From: Alphaproteobacteria bacterium
GTDB lineage: Bacteria; Pseudomonadota; Alphaproteobacteria; Bin65
Assembly (NCBI GenBank): GCA_022819985.1
Contig: JAJEGH010000013.1
Span: 1-64,000, forward strand
DNA length: 64,000 nucleotides
Direction of reading: 5' to 3'
Below are positions 28,648 through 35,843 of the stretch, piece after piece. The position numbers and the translations under genes are program-made. The notes below the pieces were generated by a model. The model worked only from the letters and a program-made list of their open reading frames with translations, did not search any database and was not told where the DNA came from. Numbering within the stretch: the first letter of the stretch is position 1; each line of letters opens with the position of its first letter.

Positions 28648-29448
28648 ATGACGGACGGCGGCGCCAGGATCGACTACGAGGAGCGGCCGTATGGCGCCGG
28701 GGACACCGGTGGCGGCCGGGTGGCGCGCCTGTTCATCGACCGGGCGGCCAAGCGCAACGCCATCGGGCCGGGCGTGATCGCCGGCCTCAGGGACGCCTGC
28801 GCCGAACTGGCGGCGGACGGCGACTTGCGCGCCGTCGTGCTGGCCGGCGCCGGCGGCCGGACCTTCGCGGCCGGCGCCGATGTCAACGTTATGGCCGGCC
28901 TGACGCCGGAGAGTGCGCGCACTTTCATAACCTCCCTTCACGAGGCGATCGATGCGGTGCGCCGCCTGCCGGTGCCGGTTATCGCCGCGATCCGCGGCCA
29001 TTGCCTGGGCGCGGCGGTCGAGCTCGCGGCGGCCTGCGATTTCCGGGCCGGCGACACCACGGCGGTGATCGCCATGCCGGAGGTGCGGGTCGGGATTCCC
29101 AGCGTGATCGAGGCGGCGCTGCTGCCGGGCCTGGTCGGCTGGGGTGCGGCGCGGGAAATGCTGCTGACCGGCCGGGAATACGGCGCCGCGGAAGCGGCGC
29201 GGATCGGCTTTTTGCAAACGGCAACCGCGCCGGAAGACCTGGACGCCGCCGTCGATGCTAGGCTCGACGCCATCCTCGCCTGCGGCCCGGTCGCCGTGCG
29301 CGCCCAGAAGATGCTGCTCAACCATTGGCAGGAGATGTCCCTGACCGAAGCGGTCGCCGTCAGCATCGACGCCTTCGCCGCTTCTTTCGAGAGCGACGAA
29401 CCGGTGCGGATGCTGGCGGGGGCGCTGAAGGCCCGGCGAGAGCCATAG
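28648..29448 (+). CDS. Enoyl-CoA hydratase/isomerase family protein
   Basis: A 266-residue crotonase-fold protein. The oxyanion-hole segments are FAAGADVNVM and the IRGHCLGAAVELAAACDFR block; MPEVRVGIPSVIEAALLPGL follows, with Glu in the position of the second catalytic residue, and a C-terminal helix bundle ends in ARREP. Members hydrate or isomerise enoyl-CoA thioesters. The start at 28648 follows a GGGGAGGCGAAGG ribosome site. The gene faces away from the aldehyde dehydrogenase and could belong to the same degradation route. Confidence 0.88.
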   Translation: MTDGGARIDYEERPYGAGDTGGGRVARLFIDRAAKRNAIGPGVIAGLRDACAELAADGDLRAVVLAGAGGRTFAAGADVNVMAGLTPESARTFITSLHEAIDAVRRLPVPVIAAIRGHCLGAAVELAAACDFRAGDTTAVIAMPEVRVGIPSVIEAALLPGLVGWGAAREMLLTGREYGAAEAARIGFLQTATAPEDLDAAVDARLDAILACGPVAVRAQKMLLNHWQEMSLTEAVAVSIDAFAASFESDEPVRMLAGALKARREP

Positions 29449-29547
29449 CCGCACCGCGAAGGAACGGGCCATCGGGTCTCGCATTCGGTCCGCTTCTTCC
29501 CTAACTGGCACCCGAAGAGCCATTCGACGGATCCGGAGCGCCCGCGC

Positions 29548-30513
29548 ATGAACGACCTGCCGACCGATTCCCCGAGCCCGAATCCGGATGCGGCAAGGCC
29601 GGCCCGGCCCGGCGGAACCGGCGGGACCGGCGTCAACGCCGGCAAAACCGTCGTGCTGGGCAACGAGAAGGGCGGGACCGGCAAGTCGACCGCTGCGATG
29701 CATCTGATCGTCGCCCTGCTGCGCGACGGCCGGTCGGTGGCGAGCATCGACCTGGACGGCCATCAGGGAACGCTGACCCGTTATGTCGAGAACCGCCGCA
29801 GTTTCGCGGAAAGCGAAGGCCTGCGCCTGCAACTGCCGGACCATCGCCGGGTCGGCGGCCCCGCCGGCTCCGCCGGAAGCGGTACAGCGGACCCCGCGGC
29901 GCTGCGGCCGGAGACCGACGCCCTGATCGACCGGCTGGCCGCGACGCACGATTATGTCGTGCTCGACTGCCCCGGCACGGACAATGCGCTGGCCCGCCAC
30001 GCCCTTTCCCGCGCCGACATCCTGATCACGCCGATCAACGACAGCTTTGTCGATCTCGACCTGCTCGCCCGGGTCGGCGGCACGCCGCCGCGCGTCCTGG
30101 GGCCGAGCGTCTACAGCCAGACCGTGTGGGAAGGCCGCCAGCGCCGCGCCATGGGCGGCGGGCGGCCGATCGACTGGATCGTGCTGCGCAACCGGCTGAG
30201 CCCGCTCGATTCGCGCAACAAGAAGCGTGTCGGCGCGACCCTGGAGGAACTCGCCGGGCGTATCGGCTTTCGCTGGCTCGACGGCTTCCACGAGCGGGTG
30301 ATCTTCCGCCAGCTCTTCCTGCAGGGCCTGACCGTGCTCGACCTGCGCGAGGACGGCGCCGGCGTCCCGCTCAACATGTCCCACGTCGCCGCGAGGCAGG
30401 AGATCCGCCGGCTGGCGGATGCCGTGCTGGAGCGGCAGGCCGGCGACGCTGCCGGCGCGCGCACCGGAACGGCGGATTCCGAAGGCGCGGAGCCCGCACT
30501 CGCCGGGCTGTGA
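29548..30513 (+). CDS. mipZ: MipZ-like division-plane positioning ATPase
   Basis: A 321-residue ParA/MinD-superfamily ATPase. The deviant Walker A NEKGGTGKSTAAMHL, the switch IDLDGHQGTLTRYVENRR and the DCPG motif match MipZ of alphaproteobacteria, which forms a gradient from the ParB-bound poles and inhibits FtsZ away from midcell. The first 30 residues are Pro/Gly rich and low in complexity, longer than in Caulobacter MipZ. Another feature of the family visible here is GWRQ-like VWEGRQRRAMGGG and NRLSPLDSRN. It converges on the Rid gene 15 bases away. Confidence 0.92.
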   Translation: MNDLPTDSPSPNPDAARPARPGGTGGTGVNAGKTVVLGNEKGGTGKSTAAMHLIVALLRDGRSVASIDLDGHQGTLTRYVENRRSFAESEGLRLQLPDHRRVGGPAGSAGSGTADPAALRPETDALIDRLAATHDYVVLDCPGTDNALARHALSRADILITPINDSFVDLDLLARVGGTPPRVLGPSVYSQTVWEGRQRRAMGGGRPIDWIVLRNRLSPLDSRNKKRVGATLEELAGRIGFRWLDGFHERVIFRQLFLQGLTVLDLREDGAGVPLNMSHVAARQEIRRLADAVLERQAGDAAGARTGTADSEGAEPALAGL

Positions 30514-30528
30514 GCCGCTCCGTCCTGC

Positions 30529-30936
30529 TCAACCGTCGTCCAGAAAAGCCACCGCCTCGATCTCGACCTTGTATTCCGGCGCGGCGAGCGCGCTGATGCC
30601 GATCAGGGTGGAGGCCGGCATGCGGCCGTCGAAGAATTCCTTGCGGGCGCGGCCGATCTCGGGCCGGTCGGCGATGTCGGTAAGATAGATCGTCAGCTTG
30701 GCGACGTCGGCGAGCGAGCCGCCCGCCGCCTCGACCAGCTTCTCGATCTTCGCGAAGCAGACGCGCGCCTGCTCGTAGGCCGAGTCGCCGCCGACGACGC
30801 CGCCGGCATCGTCCGACGCCACCATGCCGGACAGGATGACCTGGTTGCCGGCCTTCAGGCAGTTGGAAAAGATATTGCCCGGAAACTCCGGCGCCTCCGG
30901 CGCCGTAATCTGCTCGAACCTGACCGATGTCGGCAT
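30529..30936 (-). CDS. Rid family (RidA-like) protein
   Basis: A 135-residue trimeric YjgF/Rid-fold protein. The segments FSNCLKAGNQVILSGMVA, KIEKLVEAAGGSLADVAKLTIYLTDI and the C-terminal YKVEIEAVAFL are conserved. The catalytic arginine of true RidA (in ARSCVEV) is missing: the position reads AST in PASTLIGI, so it belongs to one of the Rid groups without imine deaminase activity. An AAGGAGGG ribosome site precedes the ATG. It is the last gene of a three-gene operon with a Rieske oxygenase 23 bases upstream. Confidence 0.9.
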   Translation of the reverse strand: MPTSVRFEQITAPEAPEFPGNIFSNCLKAGNQVILSGMVASDDAGGVVGGDSAYEQARVCFAKIEKLVEAAGGSLADVAKLTIYLTDIADRPEIGRARKEFFDGRMPASTLIGISALAAPEYKVEIEAVAFLDDG

Positions 30937-30959
30937 TTTGCCCTCCTTTCGCCGCCGCC

Positions 30960-32045
30960 CTACGCGGCCGGCGCTTGCTCGCTGTCTGCTGTTTCGGCGA
31001 CCGCCGCCTCCTGCCGCGCCGCCAGCGCCCTCGCCTGTTGCAGCGCCTCGCGCGCCATCAGGCCGCGGACCCGCGTGAGGCCGAGGTCGTGGCTGTAGAG
31101 ATGCTCGCGGGCATCGGCGTCCGCCGCCATGGTCTCCATGACCAGCCGGTCCTGCTCCAGGACGTGCCAGTGCCGTTCCTCCAGCCGGGTCCGGTAGAGA
31201 AACCGCCAGACATCGGCCTGCCAGCCGCTCACCCTGCGGTGCCGCCAGAAGAAGCAGGCCGAAGTCCTTTCGTCGATCGGCGTAACGTGAAAGACGATGC
31301 CGAAATTGCCGCCCGGCCCGCCGGTCGCCGGATAGGGAATTTCCAGGCAGACCGCCTGGAAGCTGCGGTCGTACCATTCGCTCCAGTCGAAGTTCAGGTC
31401 CTTCTGGCCGGTCTTTTCGAAGACGAAGCCGGTCCCGGTGTCGCGGGTGCGGAACGCCGCCTGCCGCGAGCCCTGCTGCATCGAATGGGCGGTCGTGTGC
31501 AGATAGGCGCCGTGCATCGGGTCCATATTGTTGTCGATCAGGAACCGGTAGGGGCAGCGCCATTCGGCGTAGCAGAGGATCGCCCGGTAGGCGGCGTCCG
31601 TGAGACGCTCGGGCGGCGTGAAGTCGGCCGGCGGCGCCTCGGGGTCGGACCCGTACCAGGCATAGACCGCGCCGCGATGCTCGCGCACCGGGTAGCCGCG
31701 CACGGCGCGCGTGCCGACCAGGGCGCAGCCGGGTTCGCCGGGGATCGCCGCCACCGTGCCGTCGCCCAGGATCTGGGCGCCGTGATAGACGCAGCTCAGC
31801 CGGTCGCCGTCATGCCGGGCCAGCGAGAGCCGCGCGCCGCGGTGCGGGCAGCGGTCGTCCTGCAGATGGAGCGCGCCGCCGCGGTCGCGCCAAGCGACCA
31901 GGTCGCGGCCCCAGCGCTTGAGCGCCACCGGCCGGTCGGCGATCCGGTCGGCCGGGCAGATGCCGTACCAGCGATCGTACAGGCCGGTCGCCAGGATGGC
32001 CTGCGCCCGTTCGTCGACCTGCCGTTGCGGGATGCGCCGCGCCAT
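30960..32045 (-). CDS. Rieske-type aromatic ring-hydroxylating/demethylating oxygenase alpha subunit
   Basis: A 361-residue Rieske non-heme iron oxygenase. The 2Fe-2S site is CPHRGA (C66, H68) and CVYHG (C85, H88). The mononuclear iron site is NNMDPMHGAYLH, with the two histidines. The overall size matches phthalate/vanillate-type monooxygenase oxygenases, which hydroxylate or demethylate ring or amine substrates. A reductase is not encoded nearby. The gene lies 23 bases downstream of the HTH protein and 23 bases upstream of the Rid protein. Confidence 0.92.
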   Translation of the reverse strand: MARRIPQRQVDERAQAILATGLYDRWYGICPADRIADRPVALKRWGRDLVAWRDRGGALHLQDDRCPHRGARLSLARHDGDRLSCVYHGAQILGDGTVAAIPGEPGCALVGTRAVRGYPVREHRGAVYAWYGSDPEAPPADFTPPERLTDAAYRAILCYAEWRCPYRFLIDNNMDPMHGAYLHTTAHSMQQGSRQAAFRTRDTGTGFVFEKTGQKDLNFDWSEWYDRSFQAVCLEIPYPATGGPGGNFGIVFHVTPIDERTSACFFWRHRRVSGWQADVWRFLYRTRLEERHWHVLEQDRLVMETMAADADAREHLYSHDLGLTRVRGLMAREALQQARALAARQEAAVAETADSEQAPAA

Positions 32046-32068
32046 CGGATCGTTCCGCGACCGCCGCG

Positions 32069-32773
32069 TTACCCGGTCCCAGGCGCGCCGGGCCCGGCCG
32101 GATCGCCGAGCCGCTGCATGGCCGCCGGGAAGTTGCCTTCGGTCCAGGCTTCGCCCTCCGGCGTCTTGAGCCCGGCCTCGTTCAGGGCCGCCGCCAGGGC
32201 CGGCAGGTCGTGGATGCCCGCGGCGAAGGCGGCCTCCAGGGCAGCGCTCAGCCGGTCCTCGTATTCGCTCGGCGCCGCCTTGCGGAATTGCCAGGGTTCG
32301 ATCGACAGGCCGTTATGCGGCAGGCGCGGATGGTCGCCGCCGCCGGCGCCGCTCGACACTGGCGCACCGGCCGCGGCGTCCGATGCCGCGGGTCCGTCTT
32401 CGGCAGCCCCTCCGGCTTCGCGCCGCGTCTGCGATTCCCGCGCGAGCCGGTCGCGCACCTTCAGAAAATCGTAGGAGACGAAGATCTCGGTGCGGAACAC
32501 GCCCCAGGCCGAGCGCTCCAGTTCGACATTGACCGCCTGGAGCCGGTCCGGCGGCAGGCGCAGGGTCACGATCTGGCCGAGGCCCATGGCCACGGTCCAC
32601 GAGACGATCTCGACCCCTTCGGGCGGAAAGCGCCGCCACCAGTCGCGCGCATCGAGCGCCGCCTGGAATTCGCCCAGCGTCTTCGACTGATCGTGCTTCA
32701 GGAACACGGTCAGCAGGATGTCGCCGCCCTGGATGTCGCTCGGCCCGGTCATGGGATCGCCGATCTTCCGCAT
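32069..32773 (-). CDS. Two-part protein: ferredoxin-fold-like N-terminus plus recombinase-like helix-turn-helix C-terminus
   Basis: A 234-residue protein not assigned with certainty. Residues 15-105 resemble a small alpha+beta dimeric barrel (ILLTVFLKHDQSKTLGEF, then VEIVSWTVAMGLGQIVTLRL). Residues 115-150 are a low-complexity Ala/Gly linker. From LSIEPWQFRKAAPSEYEDRL the C-terminus looks like the recombinase-like HTH found in proteins adjacent to Rieske oxygenases (LPALAAALNEAGLKTPEGEAW). It begins the operon with the Rieske and Rid genes. It may regulate or accompany that oxygenase. An internal ATG at 32752 could also be the start. Confidence 0.55.
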   Translation of the reverse strand: MRKIGDPMTGPSDIQGGDILLTVFLKHDQSKTLGEFQAALDARDWWRRFPPEGVEIVSWTVAMGLGQIVTLRLPPDRLQAVNVELERSAWGVFRTEIFVSYDFLKVRDRLARESQTRREAGGAAEDGPAASDAAAGAPVSSGAGGGDHPRLPHNGLSIEPWQFRKAAPSEYEDRLSAALEAAFAAGIHDLPALAAALNEAGLKTPEGEAWTEGNFPAAMQRLGDPAGPGAPGTG

Positions 32774-32825
32774 GCGAATTTCGTTCTGCCGGGAGAGCGT
32801 GACTCAGCAGCCCCGGAAAGACAAG

Positions 32826-33293
32826 ATGAGCCTGACGGAGAGAACGACCGACATACGAAGTCCCGGAATGGACACCCGTACCCCGGAGCAGCGCCGGCGC
32901 ATCATGCAGGCGGTCAAGAGCAAGGACACGAAGCCGGAAATGATCGTGCGCCGGCTCTTACACCGTATGGGCTATCGCTATCGCCTGCACCGGAAGGATT
33001 TGCCGGGCAAGCCGGACATCGCGTTCGTGTCGCGGCGGAAGGCAATTTTCGTGCACGGCTGCTTCTGGCACGGCCACGGCTGTTCGAAGGGGCGGTTGCC
33101 CAAGTCCCGCCTCGACTACTGGAAACCGAAGCTTGACGAAAATATGCGCCGCGATAGAATGAAACAGGAACAATTGAGGAGCCTGGGGTGGAAGGTGCTG
33201 GTCGTCTGGCAGTGCGAGACCGGGGATATCGATGCCTTGGCGGCGCGGCTACAATATTTTGTGGATGAATCCGAAAATTCGATCGACATCTAG
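32826..33293 (+). CDS. vsr: Very short patch repair endonuclease (Vsr)
   Basis: A 155-residue Vsr-type endonuclease that nicks T:G mismatches made by deamination of 5-methylcytosine. Family features: TPEQRRRIMQAVKSKDTKPEM, VRRLLHRMGYRYRLHRKDLPGKPDIAFVSRRKAIFVHGCFWHGHGCSKG-type order, with the active-site Asp in KPDIAF and the zinc/His cluster HGCFWHGHGC. It is the first gene of a restriction-modification cassette and stands 54 bases before the cytosine methyltransferase whose product it would protect. An alternative ATG at 32868 is possible. Confidence 0.95.
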   Translation: MSLTERTTDIRSPGMDTRTPEQRRRIMQAVKSKDTKPEMIVRRLLHRMGYRYRLHRKDLPGKPDIAFVSRRKAIFVHGCFWHGHGCSKGRLPKSRLDYWKPKLDENMRRDRMKQEQLRSLGWKVLVVWQCETGDIDALAARLQYFVDESENSIDI

Positions 33294-33347
33294 TATCTAA
33301 CCGGCTATTATCGGATTTGTGGACAACCGGAGTCGGACCGCAGCGCC

Positions 33348-34679
33348 ATGAGACCCATCGGTATCGATTTGTTTGCCGGCGCCGGCGGAATGAGCCTCGG
33401 TTTCGAGCAGGCCGGCTTCGACATCGCAGCCGCCGTCGAGATCGATCCGGTGCATTGCGCCGTCCACAAGTTCAACTTCCCGCGTACGGCAATCGTCCCG
33501 CGCTCGGTCGAGGGGCTTTCCGGCGCCGAAATCGTGGAAGCCGCGGGTATCGGCTACCGGCCGGTCGACTGCGTGTTCGGCGGCGCGCCCTGCCAGGGCT
33601 TCTCGCTGATCGGCCATCGCATACTCGACGATCCGCGCAACAGGCTGGTGCGCGAATTCGTCCGCCTCGTCGCAGAACTCGGCGCCCGCACCTTCGTGTT
33701 CGAGAACGTGAAGGGACTGACGGTCGGCCGGCATCGCGCGTTTCTCGACGAACTCGTGACGGAATTTTCCGCCGCCGGCTACGATGTGCGGGTGCCCTGG
33801 CGGGTTCTGAACGCGGGCCACTTCGGCACGCCGCAGCATCGCGAGCGCCTGATCCTGCTCGGCGCGCGCAAGGGCGAGCGACTGCCCGACTATCCCGACC
33901 CGACAACCAATATTGCAGGCGGGCGGCGCCGCTTAGACGGCCTGCCCGACGGGCCGACCTGCGCCGATGCGCTGGGGGACTTGCCCGACGCGGAATGCTT
34001 CGGAGCGCTGGTCGACAGCGATGCGGTCGAGATGCCCGCTTTCGGAGAACCTTCGATCTACGCAACCGCTCTGCGATGCCTCGCCAACGATGCGTGGCAC
34101 AACGGCTATGTGCGCGAGTGGAATCCGGCGCTCCTGACATCCAGCGCGCGCACGGAACATACCCGCATTTCCCGTCGGCGGTTTTCCGCCACGGAACCGG
34201 GCACCGTCGAACCGATCAGCAGGTTCTTCAAACTCGCGGCTTCCGGCGTCTCGAATACACTGCGCGCCGGCACGGACGGCGCTCGCGGGGCGTTTACCAG
34301 TCCGCGGCCGATTCACTACAAATACGATCGCTGCATCACCGTTCGCGAGATGGCCCGGCTGCACGGCTTTCCAGACTGGTTCCGCTTTAACGCAACCAAG
34401 TGGCACGGCGCACGCCAGATCGGCAATGCCGTGCCGCCGCCGCTCGCAAGGGCCATTGCCGGCCGCATAACCGCGGCTCTGGATATCGTCCCAACCCGGA
34501 CATCGCGTACAGTTCAGTTGGGCGATCCGACGCTCCTGACGCTCGATCTTTCCGGCGCTGCCGAGCATTTCAAAGTCGAAGCCCCGCCCAGCCGCCGCGA
34601 TCGAAAGAGCGGCGCCAAGAAGCGTAGACAGATCGATATCGAGCGAGAACGCCTCGCCGGGCAGGCAGCGTATGCCTAA
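33348..34679 (+). CDS. DNA (cytosine-5)-methyltransferase
   Basis: A 443-residue C5-MTase. Motif I is DLFAGAGGMSLGFEQAGF (7-24), motif IV GGAPCQGFS with nucleophile Cys82, motif VI FENVKG (118-123), motif VIII QHRERLILLG, motif IX/X end in QIGNAVPPPLARAI. The target-recognition region lies between VIII and IX. It should methylate a cytosine in a short palindromic site, and with the neighbouring vsr and nuclease genes forms a type II restriction-modification system. The recognition sequence cannot be inferred. Its end overlaps the next gene by 8 bases. Confidence 0.95.
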   Translation: MRPIGIDLFAGAGGMSLGFEQAGFDIAAAVEIDPVHCAVHKFNFPRTAIVPRSVEGLSGAEIVEAAGIGYRPVDCVFGGAPCQGFSLIGHRILDDPRNRLVREFVRLVAELGARTFVFENVKGLTVGRHRAFLDELVTEFSAAGYDVRVPWRVLNAGHFGTPQHRERLILLGARKGERLPDYPDPTTNIAGGRRRLDGLPDGPTCADALGDLPDAECFGALVDSDAVEMPAFGEPSIYATALRCLANDAWHNGYVREWNPALLTSSARTEHTRISRRRFSATEPGTVEPISRFFKLAASGVSNTLRAGTDGARGAFTSPRPIHYKYDRCITVREMARLHGFPDWFRFNATKWHGARQIGNAVPPPLARAIAGRITAALDIVPTRTSRTVQLGDPTLLTLDLSGAAEHFKVEAPPSRRDRKSGAKKRRQIDIERERLAGQAAYA

Positions 34680-35460
34680 GAAGCCCAACAGATACCAAGC
34701 GCTGATCCAAAAGATTTTTTTCGATCGCTATACGGCCGGCGCGACCGAGTTCGAATTCGCGCGGGAGGCGTTAGAAAAGGGCGCCGCCGAACTCGGCTTC
34801 GCTCGTGTCAAAAATCTTGGCGATGTCCCGTATTCGTTCAGATACAGGAATGACCTGCCGGATAAAATCTTGGATACACAGCCCGAAGGTCTCGAATGGA
34901 TAATCGAGGGAGCCGGAAAAGGCCGCTACCGGTTCAAGCTCGTCAAAGAAATTCGAATCGTGCCGCGCGAGAATTTCGCAGCGACCGACATTCCGGATGC
35001 GACGCCGGAACTGATCCGGGCCTACGCGCTCGACGACGAACAGGCGTTGTTAGCAATCGTCCGGTACAATCGCCTGATCGATACCTTCCTCGGCCTGACG
35101 ACCTACAGCCTCCAGAATCATCTCCGGACGACAGTCAAGGGCATGGGACAGATCGAGATAGACGAACTCTATATCGGACTCGACAAGTACGGCTGCCATT
35201 ATGTCATCCCCGTTCAGGCCAAAAGCGGCAAGGATAGGATCGGCATCGTACAGACCGCTCAGGATATCCGTTTCGCAAAGCAGCGATTCCCTGACATGCG
35301 ATGCCGGGCGATTGCGGCTCAGTTCATGGACGAACGGGTCGTGGCGCTGTTCGAACTCGCACTACAGAACGAAGAGATCAAAGTAGTAGAGGAGCGGCAT
35401 TACCGCCTCGTTCCGGGCGACCGGCTCGACGACAATGCAATTCGGGCCTATCGCGATTAA
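34672..35460 (+). CDS. Putative type II restriction endonuclease (unrecognised family)
   Basis: A 262-residue protein of no family I recognise. Context is strong: it overlaps the methyltransferase gene by 8 bases and follows vsr. A plausible PD-(D/E)xK-like core is IEIDELYIG (161-169) then YVIPVQAKSGKD (177-188), an acidic residue followed by Q-x-K, with a following alpha-helix QTAQDIRFAKQRFP. The C-terminus (HYRLVPGDRLDDNAIRAYRD) is polar. Base composition is visibly less GC-rich than its neighbours, including a run of T at 34715-34721, which fits horizontal transfer. The catalytic assignment is inference. Confidence 0.7.
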   Translation: MPKKPNRYQALIQKIFFDRYTAGATEFEFAREALEKGAAELGFARVKNLGDVPYSFRYRNDLPDKILDTQPEGLEWIIEGAGKGRYRFKLVKEIRIVPRENFAATDIPDATPELIRAYALDDEQALLAIVRYNRLIDTFLGLTTYSLQNHLRTTVKGMGQIEIDELYIGLDKYGCHYVIPVQAKSGKDRIGIVQTAQDIRFAKQRFPDMRCRAIAAQFMDERVVALFELALQNEEIKVVEERHYRLVPGDRLDDNAIRAYRD

Positions 35461-35505
35461 TTCGGTCGCGCTACAGGCAGGCCAAGGCGCGGGAGGTTTG
35501 AGGCG

Positions 35506-35821
35506 ATGTCTCTGACACGGGACTTCAGGGAGACGGTCCGGGCGCGATCCGGCCTTCCGCGAAGCGCTGCTCCGGGACGGCGTCGATTGCCTGCTTGCCG
35601 GCGATGTCGATACAGGCAAGGCGGTCCTGCGCGACTTCGTCAACGCCACCATCGGGTTCCGGGAACTGGGCGAACTGACCGGCAAGTCGCCCAAGAGCCT
35701 GATGCGCATGCTCGGCCCGGACGGCAACCCGAATGCCCGGAACCTGTTCGACATCATCGGCTGCCTCCAGGCCCGCGAAGGGCTGCGCCTGACGGTACGG
35801 ACCGTTCGCGACGCCGCGTAG
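35506..35821 (+). pseudogene. Frameshifted HTH addiction-module antitoxin-like gene
   Basis: The ATG at 35506 opens MSLTRDFRETVRAR in frame 1, then the family sequence continues in frame 2 from 35546 (DPAFREALLRDGVDCLLAG) to a TAG at 35819-35821. Together they match the small HTH proteins of chromosomal addiction modules (TIGR02684-like): a segment with LTGKSPKSLMRMLG and NPNARNLFDIIGCLQ. The frame change at about 35546 breaks it. No RelE/HigB-type toxin gene is seen on either side. It lies 45 bases behind the restriction cassette. A sequencing error cannot be ruled out. Confidence 0.75.
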
Positions 35822-35843
35822 CCGGACGCTTCACCCGGCACCC

